The translations under genes were made by a program, and so were the position numbers. From the NCBI RefSeq assembly GCF_026735135.1, contig NZ_JAPQER010000002.1, positions 186,001 to 250,000 of the forward strand: a DNA stretch of 64,000 nucleotides. The letters are read 5' to 3'. Within the stretch, counting starts at the first letter, position 1; each line of letters begins with the position of its first letter. This document shows positions 1-9,735 of the stretch, one piece after another. Source of the stretch: Clostridium aestuarii (GTDB taxonomy: Bacteria > Bacillota > Clostridia > Clostridiales > Clostridiaceae). The notes below the pieces were generated by a model that did no database searches, was not told the origin of the DNA, and worked only from the letters and a program-made list of their open reading frames with translations.

Positions 1-1223
1 ATTGTATTGTGATAAAAGTAGATAATACTAGAGAAGCACTTGCAGTTGGTGCATCCAATTTTTATGATAAGCCATCAGAAAAAATGAAATTAATAGGTAT
101 TACAGGAACAAATGGAAAAACTACATCTACATATATGATAAAATCGATTTTTCAACATTCTGGATATAAAACAGGACTTATAGGAACTATTGCTAATTAT
201 GTTGGAGAAAAAAAGATAAAAACTGAAAGAACTACTCCTGAATCATTAGAACTTCATAAGCTTTTTAATAAAATGGTAGTTGAAAATGTTAAATATTGTA
301 TAATGGAGGTTTCATCTCATTCGTTAAGTTTAGATAGAGTATATGGATTAAAATTTGATGAAGCTATTTTTACAAATTTAACACAAGATCATTTAGATTT
401 TCATAAAAATTTTGAAAATTACTATAAGGCAAAATTAAGGTTGTTTAAAAACACCAATAATTCTGTTATAAATATTGATGATAATTATGGTAAGAGAATA
501 TATAAGGATATCATACAAAATAAAATTACATATTCAACTGAAGGACATGGGGATGTTATGGCTAAAAATATAATTCCTCATTCTAGAGGAATAGAGTTTG
601 ATTTATATTATAAAGAACAAAGTGTACATGTTAATTTGGGTATTCCTGGAAGATATAATATTTATAATGCATTATGTAGTGCAGCTGCGTGCATTAATGA
701 AGGTATATCACTAAAAAATATTAAAGAGGGACTTGAAAATGTGGTAGTTCCAGGAAGATGTGAAATAGTTACTAAAGAATATGATTTAGGCTTTGATGTT
801 ATTATTGATTATGCTCATACTCCAGATGGGCTTGAAAATATATTAAATACTGCAAGGGAATTTACAAAAGGAAAACTTATAAGTGTATTTGGGTGTGGTG
901 GAGATAGAGATAGAACTAAAAGACCTATAATGGGAAGGTTAGGATCAGAAATATCTGATATTGCAATAGTAACTTCAGATAATCCAAGAACGGAAAATCC
1001 TGATTTAATAATAGAAGATGTAATAAAAGGAATTGAAAAAGATAATTACATTGTAGTTGAAAACCGTAGAGCAGCAATAAAGAAAGCGATAGAAATAGCT
1101 AAAAAAGGTGATATTGTTGTTGTTGCAGGTAAAGGACATGAAGATTATCAGATTTTAAAGGATAGAGTTATACATTTTGATGAAAGAGAAGTTGTGAAAC
1201 AGATTATAGAGGAGGTGCGTTAG
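1..1223 (+). CDS. murE: UDP-MurNAc-tripeptide synthetase MurE, 5' end missing
   Basis: ATP-dependent cytoplasmic ligase that adds the third residue to UDP-MurNAc-L-Ala-D-Glu in peptidoglycan synthesis. The frame is open to the left edge, so the N-terminal substrate domain (roughly 80 residues in the family) lies outside the window; a GTG at 9 is an internal codon, not a start. Visible are the Mur ligase P-loop [10 protein letters not shown] near the start, the central ATPase domain, and C-terminal [12 protein letters not shown]-type motifs are associated with meso-diaminopimelate rather than lysine, which fits the dapF gene at 16.8 kb. It runs directly into murF with no spacer. Identity is clear; only the N-terminus is unknown. 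Confidence 0.95.
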   Translation, partial: CIVIKVDNTREALAVGASNFYDKPSEKMKLIGITGTNGKTTSTYMIKSIFQHSGYKTGLIGTIANYVGEKKIKTERTTPESLELHKLFNKMVVENVKYCIMEVSSHSLSLDRVYGLKFDEAIFTNLTQDHLDFHKNFENYYKAKLRLFKNTNNSVINIDDNYGKRIYKDIIQNKITYSTEGHGDVMAKNIIPHSRGIEFDLYYKEQSVHVNLGIPGRYNIYNALCSAAACINEGISLKNIKEGLENVVVPGRCEIVTKEYDLGFDVIIDYAHTPDGLENILNTAREFTKGKLISVFGCGGDRDRTKRPIMGRLGSEISDIAIVTSDNPRTENPDLIIEDVIKGIEKDNYIVVENRRAAIKKAIEIAKKGDIVVVAGKGHEDYQILKDRVIHFDEREVVKQIIEEVR

Positions 1224-2594
1224 GTGGAACAATTAACCTTAGAAGAAATAGTTAAAGTTGTAAATGGTAAGGTAGACATAAATGGAGAGTGTAGAAAATA
1301 TAATTATTTAAGTACAGATACAAGAAAATTAAGAAACAATAGTATATTTGTAGCATTAAGAGGAGAGAATTTTAACGGTAATGATTACGTAAAAGAAGCA
1401 AGTGAAAAAGGTGCCAATTTATGTATAGTAGATCAGATAAAGTTTAATCCAGATGAATTAAAAGGTAATACCTCAATTATATTAGTAGAAGATACTAAAC
1501 AAGCATTATTATCATTAGCAGAGTACTATAGAAGTAAACTAAATGTTAAAGTCATAGGTATTACAGGATCAACAGGTAAAACTTCAACAAAGGATTTGCT
1601 AGCAGCTTTTTTAAGCTCTAAGTTTAAGGTGTTTAAAACAAAAGGAAATTTCAATAATGAAATTGGACTTCCCCTTATGATTTTTGAACTTGATAATACT
1701 TATGATATTGCTGTGTTAGAAATGGGTATGAGTGACTTAGGAGAAATTCATAGGTTAGCAAAGGTAGCAAGACCAGATGTTGCAATAATAACTAATGTAG
1801 GAATATCTCATATAGAAAATTTAAAGACAAGAGAAAATATACTTAAAGCTAAAATGGAAATAACAGATTATTTTAATGATAATAATATATTAATAATAAA
1901 TATTGAAAATGATCTTTTATCTTCAATACCTTCAGACAAATATAAAGTTGTTAAAGTAGGATTTAACAAAGAATCAGATTATAAAGCAGATAATGTTACT
2001 CTGAATCAGAGTTTTATAGAATTTGTGGTGTCTGATGATAATAATGAAGAAGAGTTTCATATTGATATTCCAGGTAAGCATAATATTTTAAATGCCTTAT
2101 TAGGAATTGCAGCAGGAAAAATATTAGGAATAGAATATGAAGAAATGAAGAGTGGAATAAAAAATTTAAGCGTTACATCTATGAGATTGGATATAATTAA
2201 AAACGAAAAAATTACTATAATAGATGATTGTTATAATGCTAGTCCAGACTCCATGAAAGCTGCTTTAGATGTTATGAATTCTATTGAAGGTAAAAGAAAG
2301 ATAGCAGTATTAGGAACAATGAAGGAACTCGGCGATAAAGCAAATGAGTCACATAAACTAATAGCAGAATATGCATCAAAACAAGGTGTTGACATTTTAG
2401 TAACTATAGGAGAATTTAATGATGCATATAGAGAAGGATTTAAAAATGATAAAGGATTTAAATCTTTTGAAAATAATAATAATGCATCTGAATTTTTATT
2501 AAATAATACTAACAATGGAGATGTAATATTAGTTAAAGCTTCAAGAAGTATGAAGTTTGAAAGTATTGTAAATAAACTTAAAGCTGAAAATTAA
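1224..2594 (+). CDS. murF: UDP-MurNAc-tripeptide--D-Ala-D-Ala ligase MurF
   Basis: Last cytoplasmic Mur ligase: it adds the D-Ala-D-Ala dipeptide to UDP-MurNAc-tripeptide. The 456-residue protein has full family length, with an N-terminal substrate domain, a P-loop GITGSTGKTSTKD near residue 112, the central motif EMGMSDLGEI, and the C-terminal ligase domain (DDCYNASPDSM). The start is a GTG immediately after the murE stop, preceded by GAGGAGG inside the murE 3' end, so the two are almost certainly translationally coupled. Nothing is odd about it. Confidence 0.96.
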   Translation: MEQLTLEEIVKVVNGKVDINGECRKYNYLSTDTRKLRNNSIFVALRGENFNGNDYVKEASEKGANLCIVDQIKFNPDELKGNTSIILVEDTKQALLSLAEYYRSKLNVKVIGITGSTGKTSTKDLLAAFLSSKFKVFKTKGNFNNEIGLPLMIFELDNTYDIAVLEMGMSDLGEIHRLAKVARPDVAIITNVGISHIENLKTRENILKAKMEITDYFNDNNILIINIENDLLSSIPSDKYKVVKVGFNKESDYKADNVTLNQSFIEFVVSDDNNEEEFHIDIPGKHNILNALLGIAAGKILGIEYEEMKSGIKNLSVTSMRLDIIKNEKITIIDDCYNASPDSMKAALDVMNSIEGKRKIAVLGTMKELGDKANESHKLIAEYASKQGVDILVTIGEFNDAYREGFKNDKGFKSFENNNNASEFLLNNTNNGDVILVKASRSMKFESIVNKLKAEN

Positions 2595-2617
2595 AAATTG
2601 CTAAAGGGGATAGTTAA

Positions 2618-3595
2618 ATGAGTTTGATGATATATTCAGTATTGGTTGCATTTTTCATAGCACTTCTTCAAGGTCCTATATTGATTCCAATGTTTCATAA
2701 ATTGAAATTTGGTCAGAATATAAGAAATGAAGGCCCTGAAAGTCATAAGAAAAAATCTGGAACTCCAACAATGGGAGGAGTAATATTTATTATTTCATGT
2801 GTAATAACAGTATTAATTATTTTAAATAAACCTGGCAGTGAAACCTTACTAGCAATATTTGCTTTAATTGGGTTTGGAGCAATAGGATTTATAGATGATT
2901 TGCTTAAAATAATACATAAGGACAATGAAGGATTGAATCCTAAACAAAAAATGATATTATTACTTATAATTTCTGGTATAATTGCATTTTATGGATATAA
3001 AAATCCTAATATAGGAAGTAGTATAATAATTCCTTTTACACATAAAACTTGGAATTTGGGAGCCTTATACATTCCATTCATAATAATTTATTTTACGGCT
3101 ACTACTAATGCTGTTAATTTAACAGATGGATTAGATGGGTTGGCAACAAGTATTACTTTGCTTGTAATGACTTTTTTTGCTGTAGTTAGTTATGCAACTG
3201 GATATTATACTCTTGCTATATTTTGTTCAGCTTTAGGTGGAGCACTTCTGGGATTTTTAAGATATAATGCTCATCCGGCTCAAATTTTCATGGGAGATAC
3301 TGGATCTTTAGCATTAGGTGGGGCAGTAGGAGTAGTAGCTATGATATTAAAGTTGCCTTTGCTAGTTATAGTAGTAGGCGGTGTATATGTAGCAGAAACT
3401 TTATCTGTAATACTTCAAGTAGCATCAAATAAGTTATTTGGAAAAAGAATATTTAGAATGTCCCCAATACATCATCACTTTGAATTAGGAGGATGGCATG
3501 AAACAAAAGTTGTTGCTGTGTTTTCAATAGCTACTGTAATATTATGTTTGGTTGGTTTTTTAGCTCTAATAGGAATGAGAGGAGTATCCCTATAA
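2618..3595 (+). CDS. mraY: Phospho-MurNAc-pentapeptide transferase MraY
   Basis: Integral membrane enzyme that transfers phospho-MurNAc-pentapeptide from UDP to undecaprenyl phosphate, giving lipid I. The 325 residues carry many hydrophobic segments and the family signatures [10 protein letters not shown] (about residue 168), [12 protein letters not shown] and the histidine motif [11 protein letters not shown] near the C-terminus. ATG start with AGGGGATAG upstream. It lies 23 bases after murF and 25 before spoVE, in one probable operon; its lipid carrier depends on the isoprenoid genes near 37-40 kb. Confidence 0.97.
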   Translation: MSLMIYSVLVAFFIALLQGPILIPMFHKLKFGQNIRNEGPESHKKKSGTPTMGGVIFIISCVITVLIILNKPGSETLLAIFALIGFGAIGFIDDLLKIIHKDNEGLNPKQKMILLLIISGIIAFYGYKNPNIGSSIIIPFTHKTWNLGALYIPFIIIYFTATTNAVNLTDGLDGLATSITLLVMTFFAVVSYATGYYTLAIFCSALGGALLGFLRYNAHPAQIFMGDTGSLALGGAVGVVAMILKLPLLVIVVGGVYVAETLSVILQVASNKLFGKRIFRMSPIHHHFELGGWHETKVVAVFSIATVILCLVGFLALIGMRGVSL

Positions 3596-3620
3596 GTAAT
3601 TATAAATAGGAGGATATAAT

Positions 3621-4733
3621 ATGAAAAAACCAAAAAATAAAATGGGTCAAGTGGATTTTGTGCTGTTTGCAACTATAATGACATTAGTTGCTATTGGTGT
3701 AGTAATGGTATATAGTGCTAGTTCGTATACAGCATTACATAGTAAGGGATGTCGTTATGATGACATGTTCTTTCTAAAGAAACAAAGTTTATGGGTGATT
3801 ATTGGAACGATTTGTATGGTTGTTGCTGAAAAAAGAGATTATCATAAATTAAAGAAAAATACTAATTTCTTTATGATTGTAACTATCATATTACTTATGG
3901 CGGTTTTTGCTTTTCCAGATAATCATGGTGCAAGAAGATGGATATATCTACCAGGAGGAGCATCTATACAACCATCAGAAATTGCTAAATATGTAGTAGT
4001 ACTCTATATGGCTAAAAGTATAGAGCAGAAAGGGGAAAAAATTAAAAATTTTAAATATGGCGTTATACCATATTTACTTGTTGCTGGTTTTTATGCAGGG
4101 CTTGTACTTTTAGAGAAAAATTTAAGTATTGCATCAGTAATTATGATAGTAACTATTATTGTTTTATTTTCAGCAGGATGTAGGAAAAGACATATAGCTT
4201 TGGTTTTAATGTTAGTTGGAATGGCAGGAGTGGTTTTTACTGTAATTGAGCCATATAGAATGAAAAGATTTGTAAGTTTTCTAAATCCGTGGGAAGATCC
4301 TAGAGGTGATGGATATCAATTAATACAGTCTTTGTTGGCTCTAGGTTCTGGAGGAATTTTAGGGGCGGGACTAGGGCAGTCAAGACAAAAATGTTATTAT
4401 ATACCAGAGCCACATAATGATTTTATATTCTCTATAATTGGTGAAGAACTTGGACTTATAGGATGTATTAGTATAATATTATTATTTTTGTTTTTTATAT
4501 GGAGAGGTATAAGAACTGCTATAAGAGCAAAAGATGTATTTGGAACGTTGCTGGCTATTGGAATAACAGGTGTTATAGCTGTTCAGGCTATTATAAATAT
4601 AGCAGTTGTAACAGGCTCTATGCCTGTTACTGGAGTACCACTTCCGTTTATTAGTTATGGTGGTTCGGCCCTAGTTTTTAATTTAATAGCTATGGGAATT
4701 TTGCTTAATATTTCAAGACAAACTGCCAATTAA
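3621..4733 (+). CDS. spoVE: SEDS-family peptidoglycan polymerase, SpoVE/FtsW type
   Basis: Polytopic membrane glycosyltransferase of the SEDS family (FtsW/RodA/SpoVE), which polymerises lipid II with a partner class B PBP. The 370 residues contain about ten hydrophobic segments, MVYSASSYTAL near residue 30 and the C-terminal signature VTGVPLPFISYGGSALVFN. Position after mraY suggests SpoVE (spore cortex) or FtsW (division); sequence alone cannot separate these. MurD and MurG genes, which often lie in such clusters, are absent here. The start has AGGAGG seven bases upstream. A strong hairpin terminator begins in the stop codon. Confidence 0.9.
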   Translation: MKKPKNKMGQVDFVLFATIMTLVAIGVVMVYSASSYTALHSKGCRYDDMFFLKKQSLWVIIGTICMVVAEKRDYHKLKKNTNFFMIVTIILLMAVFAFPDNHGARRWIYLPGGASIQPSEIAKYVVVLYMAKSIEQKGEKIKNFKYGVIPYLLVAGFYAGLVLLEKNLSIASVIMIVTIIVLFSAGCRKRHIALVLMLVGMAGVVFTVIEPYRMKRFVSFLNPWEDPRGDGYQLIQSLLALGSGGILGAGLGQSRQKCYYIPEPHNDFIFSIIGEELGLIGCISIILLFLFFIWRGIRTAIRAKDVFGTLLAIGITGVIAVQAIINIAVVTGSMPVTGVPLPFISYGGSALVFNLIAMGILLNISRQTAN

Positions 4734-4764
4734 AACACAGCATTGCACTGCAATGCTGTGTTTT
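4732..4764 (+). terminator. Intrinsic terminator after spoVE
   Basis: Perfect inverted repeat of 16 bases each side of a single C, with A-rich left and T-rich right ends, beginning inside the spoVE stop codon. It closes the murE-spoVE unit. Confidence 0.85.
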
Positions 4765-4810
4765 AATTGTAATAAATTAATTTGATTTAAAAAACATTAA
4801 ATACATTTAA

Positions 4811-4843
4811 TCTAAATATATAATGTGGTATTATATATTTAGA
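4811..4843. repeat. Perfect AT-rich palindrome upstream of ftsQ
   Basis: Fourteen-base perfect arms flank GTGGT, 33 bases before the ftsQ start. There is no T-tract to make it a good terminator and the arms contain TATAAT-like words. It may be an operator or leader hairpin for the ftsQ-divIVA cluster; that function is inferred only from position. Confidence 0.4.
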
Positions 4844-4875
4844 TAATTAATTTTGAGCTTGAAAGGATTTAAATC

Positions 4876-5655
4876 ATGACTAAAAAAAAAACAAGCAATA
4901 AATATAAAAATAAACTAATAGAAAAAAGAAGAAGAAAAATAAAAATAAGAAGGTGCTTTTTATTTTTTATAATTTTAATTTCTATAAGTATTACGTTGTG
5001 TTTAAAGCATCCTTATTTTAATGTTAAGGAAATTCAAGTTTTTAATAATAGAAATATAAGCTCAGAAGAAATAAAGAAAATATCCAAGTTAAATATTAGG
5101 AAAAATATATTTTATTTAAATTTCAAAGAAAGTAAAACTAATATACTTAAAAATCCGTATATATTAAGTACAGATATAAAAAGAAAACTTCCTAATAAAA
5201 TCAAGATATATGTACAAGAAAGGACAGCGGTATTTTATGTTAAGGAAGATAATAAATATTTAGTTATAGATAAAGATGGAATTGTTTTAGAAAGAAAAGA
5301 ATCAATAAACAAAATGAAGTTACTTAAGCTGCAAGGGTTTGAAGAAAAGACCTTTACAGTTGGAGAAGTAATTAGTAAAAAGGATTCAAGAAAAGTAGAA
5401 GTGATTTCTTATATTACCGATTTGATTAAGAGATTAAAGAAAGGAATACCAGAGCCTTCTATGGTTGATGTAGGAGATTTGACTAATATAAAGATGTATT
5501 ATGGCAATATGGTAATAAAATTAGGGACAAGTGATGATATTGAAAAAAAATTTAATACTGCCATTAATATTTTGAATAGTAATGATTTGATTAGTAAAAA
5601 AGGATATATAGATGTAAGTTTTAAAGAAGAACCTGTATTTTTAGTGGAAAACTAG
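4876..5655 (+). CDS. ftsQ: Cell division protein FtsQ/DivIB
   Basis: Single-pass divisome protein that bridges early and late division proteins. The 259 residues show a very basic cytoplasmic tail (residues 1-26, mostly K and R), one transmembrane helix (about 27-43), then an extracellular POTRA-type domain starting at FNVKEIQVFNN and a beta domain with KLPNKIKIYVQER. Length fits DivIB of Firmicutes. Start ATG preceded by GAAAGGA. It opens the division cluster that runs to divIVA, separated from spoVE by a terminator and a palindrome. Confidence 0.88.
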   Translation: MTKKKTSNKYKNKLIEKRRRKIKIRRCFLFFIILISISITLCLKHPYFNVKEIQVFNNRNISSEEIKKISKLNIRKNIFYLNFKESKTNILKNPYILSTDIKRKLPNKIKIYVQERTAVFYVKEDNKYLVIDKDGIVLERKESINKMKLLKLQGFEEKTFTVGEVISKKDSRKVEVISYITDLIKRLKKGIPEPSMVDVGDLTNIKMYYGNMVIKLGTSDDIEKKFNTAINILNSNDLISKKGYIDVSFKEEPVFLVEN

Positions 5656-5667
5656 GAGGAACTTGCT

Positions 5668-6384
5668 ATGAGAAAAATATGTTCACAGATTTCAGTGGCA
5701 ATAGTATGTATACTGCTTGGCTTTATGATAACATATCAATTAAAAGCAGTTATAAATGAAAATAAAAATTCAGATAGAGATACTAATGCTGCACAAATCA
5801 CACTGGAAATTGAACAATTGAAAAAGCAAAAGGACAGTATGGAAGAAAAGATAAATGAATTACAGATACAAATTAAAGATTATGAGCGTGCAGCTGCTAA
5901 TAATGATGAAATGACAAAGCAAATAGTAAGAAAATTGGAAGACACAAGAATACTTACTGGAAGCGTAGATGTAGAAGGAGAAGGAGTTACATTGTACATA
6001 ACTCCTCAAAATGATTTTTTTGGCAATAGTACTGAAGGACCCGCAATTACAGATAGTGATTTAGTTAGAATAGTTAATGAATTGAATGCAGCTGATGCTG
6101 AAGCGATATCTATAAATGATATAAGGATAACTTCAAGAACGGGTATAAGGAATGCCAGCAATTATATTACCATAAATGAAGAAAGAATTTCTCCATATAA
6201 TCGTATTACAATAAAAGCTATTGGAGATAAAAATAAATTAAAAAATGCTTTGGAATTTCCAGGAGTTCTTGATGTGGGGTTTGCTGGATGTGATATTAAA
6301 TATGATTTTATAGACAAACTAGAAATTCATAAATATAATAAAAATTTTGGTTTTAAATATGCTAAACCTATAAAAAATAACTAG
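5668..6384 (+). CDS. DUF881 family membrane-anchored protein (first copy)
   Basis: A 238-residue protein with an N-terminal membrane anchor (residues about 7-26), a predicted coiled coil (about 45-85, rich in K, E, Q and I) and a C-terminal DUF881 domain with VDVEGEGVTLYI and DADAEAISINDIRI-like motifs. This is the YlxW/YlxX type found next to sbp and division genes in Firmicutes. Biochemical function is unknown; the setting suggests an envelope or division role. AGGAGG lies just before the ATG. A second DUF881 gene follows after sbp, sharing the same order of domains. Confidence 0.85.
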   Translation: MRKICSQISVAIVCILLGFMITYQLKAVINENKNSDRDTNAAQITLEIEQLKKQKDSMEEKINELQIQIKDYERAAANNDEMTKQIVRKLEDTRILTGSVDVEGEGVTLYITPQNDFFGNSTEGPAITDSDLVRIVNELNAADAEAISINDIRITSRTGIRNASNYITINEERISPYNRITIKAIGDKNKLKNALEFPGVLDVGFAGCDIKYDFIDKLEIHKYNKNFGFKYAKPIKNN

Positions 6385-6396
6385 AGGGGTTTTTGT

Positions 6397-6738
6397 ATGA
6401 TAATATTTATTGGATTAATAATTGGAATAATTGTAGGAATGTTTTGGAATGTTAGCATTCCTTTGAAATTTTCTCCATATCTGTCTGTTGCAATTTTTGC
6501 ATGTTTAGATTCAGTGTTTGGAGCAATAAAAACATCTATTACTAAAAAATTTAGAACAGATATATTCATTTCAGGTTTTTTTGGAAATGCCGTTTTAGCT
6601 GTGGCACTTACATACCTTGGCGATAAGCTTGGAATGCCTATATATTTAGCAGCTGTAATTGTGTTCGGAGAAAGAATATTTAATAATTTTGCAGCTATAA
6701 GAAGATTATTATTAGAAAAAGCAAAGTCGCATCAATGA
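6397..6738 (+). CDS. sbp: Small basic protein Sbp (DUF1290)
   Basis: A 113-residue protein with three hydrophobic stretches (near 1-18, 24-45 and 60-88) and a basic C-terminus, of the DUF1290/Sbp family. In Bacillus subtilis sbp lies beside ylxW/ylxX and the ftsA-ftsZ region. Its function is not established. Here it is sandwiched between the two DUF881 genes with spacers of about 10 bases, so the three are probably made together and may form one membrane assembly (inference). Confidence 0.85.
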   Translation: MIIFIGLIIGIIVGMFWNVSIPLKFSPYLSVAIFACLDSVFGAIKTSITKKFRTDIFISGFFGNAVLAVALTYLGDKLGMPIYLAAVIVFGERIFNNFAAIRRLLLEKAKSHQ

Positions 6739-6747
6739 GGTGATTAG

Positions 6748-7482
6748 ATGAAAACAAGTGAAGCTACTATATTTGTTTTTATGGCTTCAATAATTATAGG
6801 GATAATGATTTCATCAAGTATTAGTTTGAAAAAGATAAATAATAAAGTCTTTTTAACTCCTACACAATATCAAGAAGCTTATGATTATAGAAAAAAATTA
6901 AGCAAAGATATGAAAAACTTAAATCAAAAGTATTATGATGCTTATAGCAAATTGCAAAAATATAAACAAATAGAGAATGATAAATCTAAAGTACTAAAAG
7001 AAATGGAAAAAGAAATAAGTAATAATGAGATGATATTAGGAAATACTGATGTTGTAGGTGAAGGCATAATAATAAATATGAAAGATGCTAATGTCCAATT
7101 TTCGGCTACAGTTGATCCTAATAATCAATGGGCTAGCCTTATACATGATGGAGATTTATTGAATTGTATTAATGATTTAAAAAGTGTAGGTGCTGAAGTA
7201 ATTTCAGTGAATGGACAGAGAATTACTAATAATTCAAGTATTATATGTTGGGGACCTTTTGTGCGATTGGATGGAGTAAAAATACCAACACCATTTAATA
7301 TAAAGGCAATTGGAAATAAAGATAAATTGTTTAGTTATATGACAGCTGAAGGAGGATATTTATCTTATTTAAAACTTAGAGGAATAAATATTAATATTAC
7401 TAAATCTGAAGAAGTAAAGGTTTCAGCTTATGAGGGAGATACAAGTTATAAATATATAAAAGAGCTTAAAAAAGAAAAATAA
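6748..7482 (+). CDS. DUF881 family membrane-anchored protein (second copy)
   Basis: Second DUF881 protein, 244 residues: an N-terminal hydrophobic anchor (about 6-24), a charged helical stretch rich in K, Y and Q (about 45-95), then the DUF881 core with VVGEGIIINMKDA and GAEVISVNGQRITNNSSI. Its core resembles the first copy (EGEGVTLYI and EAISINDIRITSRT), indicating an old duplication, but the flanks are diverged. GAGGTGAT before the ATG. Function unknown. Confidence 0.85.
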   Translation: MKTSEATIFVFMASIIIGIMISSSISLKKINNKVFLTPTQYQEAYDYRKKLSKDMKNLNQKYYDAYSKLQKYKQIENDKSKVLKEMEKEISNNEMILGNTDVVGEGIIINMKDANVQFSATVDPNNQWASLIHDGDLLNCINDLKSVGAEVISVNGQRITNNSSIICWGPFVRLDGVKIPTPFNIKAIGNKDKLFSYMTAEGGYLSYLKLRGININITKSEEVKVSAYEGDTSYKYIKELKKEK

Positions 7483-7503
7483 AACATTTAAGGAGGGGTA
7501 TAA

Positions 7504-8169
7504 ATGTCTATAAAAGAAAACATTAAAAAAGTTAATGCCTATATACCTAAAGATGTTAAGTTAGTTGCTGTTTCAAAAACTAGGAAACTTGAAGAATTGG
7601 AAGAAGTGTATAGCATTGGTGTAAGGGATTTTGGAGAAAATAAGGTTCAAGAACTTGCTGAAAAATACGATAATTTTCATAAGGATGTAAAATGGCATTT
7701 CATTGGACATCTTCAAAGGAATAAAGTAAAATATATTGTAGGAAAAGTTTCCCTAATTCATTCGTTAGATAGTATTAAATTATTAGAAGAAATTGAGAAG
7801 AAATACGTTGCTGCTGGACAAGTTGCTGATGTATTAATACAAATTAACATAGGACGTGATCCTAATAAATCAGGTGTTTTATTAGAAGAATTAGATGAGT
7901 TAATTAATATCTGTGAAAAATGTAATAATGTAAAAGTAAAAGGATTAATGACAATACTTCCAAAAGGAGATGAGCTTAGCAATAGGAATTATTTCAGACA
8001 GATGAAAGAAGTATATGATGATTTATATGAAAAACAATATAAGAATATAAGAATGAAATATCTTTCTATGGGTATGACAGGAGATTACAAAATTGCTATT
8101 TCAGAAGGAGCAAATATGGTCAGAGTAGGAGAAGGCATATTTGGAAAAAGAATATATAATAATATTTAG
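7504..8169 (+). CDS. yggS: YggS/YlmE family PLP-homeostasis protein
   Basis: Single-domain PLP-binding TIM barrel that buffers pyridoxal phosphate and amino/keto-acid pools; no enzymatic reaction is firmly assigned to the family. The 221 residues include the PLP-lysine motif VAVSKTR (lysine near residue 26), FGENKVQEL, WHFIGHLQRNK and SMGMTGDYKIAISEGANMVRVGEGIFG. Start ATG after AGGAGGGG. In many Firmicutes it lies directly before sepF (ylmE-ylmF-ylmG-ylmH-divIVA), the same order as here. Confidence 0.94.
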   Translation: MSIKENIKKVNAYIPKDVKLVAVSKTRKLEELEEVYSIGVRDFGENKVQELAEKYDNFHKDVKWHFIGHLQRNKVKYIVGKVSLIHSLDSIKLLEEIEKKYVAAGQVADVLIQINIGRDPNKSGVLLEELDELINICEKCNNVKVKGLMTILPKGDELSNRNYFRQMKEVYDDLYEKQYKNIRMKYLSMGMTGDYKIAISEGANMVRVGEGIFGKRIYNNI

Positions 8170-8181
8170 GAGGAATTCAAA

Positions 8182-8646
8182 GTGGCAGGTAAAGTATTAA
8201 ATAAAGTTATGGATTTTTTAGGTCTAGAAGATCAATTTGATGAAATAGAAGAAATAGAAAATGAACAATCAAAATTAAATGAAGAATATGAAATAGATAA
8301 TATTTTTAATTCTTCTAAAAATAAAAAGCAAAACAATAAAGTTGTAAGTATTCATACAGCCTCAAGCACAAAGGTTGTAATTGTTAAACCCAATGATTAT
8401 GATGAAGCTATAGGAATTTGTGATCATTTAAAAAATAGGAAGATAACAGTTGTAAATATGACTAAGCTTGAATCTAAAGTTGCTCAAAGACTTTTAGATT
8501 TTATGGCAGGTGCAAGCTATGCATTAGATGGATCACTTGAAAAAGTTGAAGGTGGAGTATATTTATTATCACCATCTAATGTTGACATATCAAACGAATT
8601 TAAAGATGAACTTACAAGTAAAGGATTATTAAACTGGAATAGATAG
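8182..8646 (+). CDS. sepF: Cell division protein SepF
   Basis: FtsZ-associated protein that tethers and organises the Z ring at the membrane. The 154 residues comprise an N-terminal amphipathic segment ([15 protein letters not shown]), a charged linker, and the SepF core (about 55-150) with [27 protein letters not shown] and GGVYLLSP. The GTG start has AGGAGG nine bases upstream, beginning in the yggS stop region. Standard family length and context. Confidence 0.94.
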   Translation: MAGKVLNKVMDFLGLEDQFDEIEEIENEQSKLNEEYEIDNIFNSSKNKKQNNKVVSIHTASSTKVVIVKPNDYDEAIGICDHLKNRKITVVNMTKLESKVAQRLLDFMAGASYALDGSLEKVEGGVYLLSPSNVDISNEFKDELTSKGLLNWNR

Positions 8647-8659
8647 ATTGGAGGATCAA

Positions 8660-8929
8660 ATGATGATAGTGATTAGAAGTGCTTTTAATTTATTATTTGA
8701 AGTTTTAGAAATCCTTATATTAATTGATGTAGTGCTTTCATGGGTATATAGAGGTGAAAATGTTTTTACACAATTAATACACACATTTACTGAACCTTTT
8801 TTAGCGCCAGGAAGAAAAATACAAGATAAGTTTATACAAGGGCTTCCAGTAGACTTATCTCCTATATTTGCATTAATAATAATAAGTTTATTAAGAAAAA
8901 TTGTTTTAAGTATATTAGGAATATTATAG
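8660..8929 (+). CDS. ylmG: YggT/YlmG family membrane protein
   Basis: Small two-helix membrane protein of the YggT family (89 residues from this start), with the motif DVVLSWVYR after the first helix and TEPFLAPGRKIQDKF between helices. The family lies beside sepF in Firmicutes and in plastids is linked to nucleoid and membrane distribution; bacterial function is vague. The frame is open from a TTG at 8648, but GGAG at 8650-8653 places the start at ATG 8660 (or 8663). Confidence 0.88.
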   Translation: MMIVIRSAFNLLFEVLEILILIDVVLSWVYRGENVFTQLIHTFTEPFLAPGRKIQDKFIQGLPVDLSPIFALIIISLLRKIVLSILGIL

Positions 8930-8936
8930 GATAGAT

Positions 8937-9719
8937 ATGTATATTAAAAAAAAGGAATTTTTACAAACCATAAATTGTGAAGACAAATTGATCTTATCAA
9001 AATTGTATGATAAAATTTTACTTTTTCATAAGATTAATAAGAATATTTATCTTAATGAATTTTATCCACCGAATATTTGGAAGCCGTTAGTGAATATAAG
9101 TGACAAATTAGAATGTAAAATAAGTACATATGGTATTTTTAAAGATAGTGAAAGAAGAATGTTGTCTATATTAGAAAATGAAGATAGCGATAGTAGCTAT
9201 CCAATAGAATTAATTAGAATTAACAATAAATCTTCTTTTTCTACTTTAAAGCATTCGGATTTTTTAGGTTCTATGATGACTTTAGGAATAAAAAGAGAAA
9301 AAATAGGAGATCTAGTACTTGAAAATAACATTTGTTATGCAGCAGTATGTAGTGATATTTGCGAATACATAAAAAATAATTTAAAAGGAATAGCAAAATC
9401 GCCTTGTGAGGTTGAAATATTAAATCTAGATGAAGTAAAAATTCCAATGTGCAGATTTCAAGAAAAAAATATCATAGTTACATCTATGAGAAGTGACTCT
9501 GTTATTGCTGCATTATGTGGAATATCTAGAGGTGCTTCAACGGAAATGATAAAAAAAGGAAAAGTTTTATTGGATTATGAAAAAGTTTTTGAAAAAAATA
9601 TTAATGTGAAAGTTGGTTCTGTTATAACTGTACGTGGATATGGAAAGTTTAAGATTGCTGATTATATAGGAAATACCCAGAAAAATAGGATGAAATTAAA
9701 TATAAAAAAATACATATAG
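8937..9719 (+). CDS. ylmH: YlmH family RNA-binding S4-domain protein
   Basis: A 260-residue protein of the YlmH family: an N-terminal and central mixed region followed by an S4 RNA-binding domain (about residues 182-250; GASTEMIKKGKVLLDYEKV, VKVGSVITVRGYGKF). In other Firmicutes YlmH has been tied to division-gene clusters and to ribosome quality control by binding nascent-chain-blocked 50S subunits; RqcH, another member of that pathway, is encoded at 14.8-16.6 kb. ATG start seven bases after the yggT stop. Confidence 0.88.
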   Translation: MYIKKKEFLQTINCEDKLILSKLYDKILLFHKINKNIYLNEFYPPNIWKPLVNISDKLECKISTYGIFKDSERRMLSILENEDSDSSYPIELIRINNKSSFSTLKHSDFLGSMMTLGIKREKIGDLVLENNICYAAVCSDICEYIKNNLKGIAKSPCEVEILNLDEVKIPMCRFQEKNIIVTSMRSDSVIAALCGISRGASTEMIKKGKVLLDYEKVFEKNINVKVGSVITVRGYGKFKIADYIGNTQKNRMKLNIKKYI

Positions 9720-9735
9720 GCATGAGGTGGTTAAG

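Noticed and set aside
9..11. GTG at position 9 as the murE start
   Set aside because: The frame continues to the window edge and the family needs about 80 more N-terminal residues.
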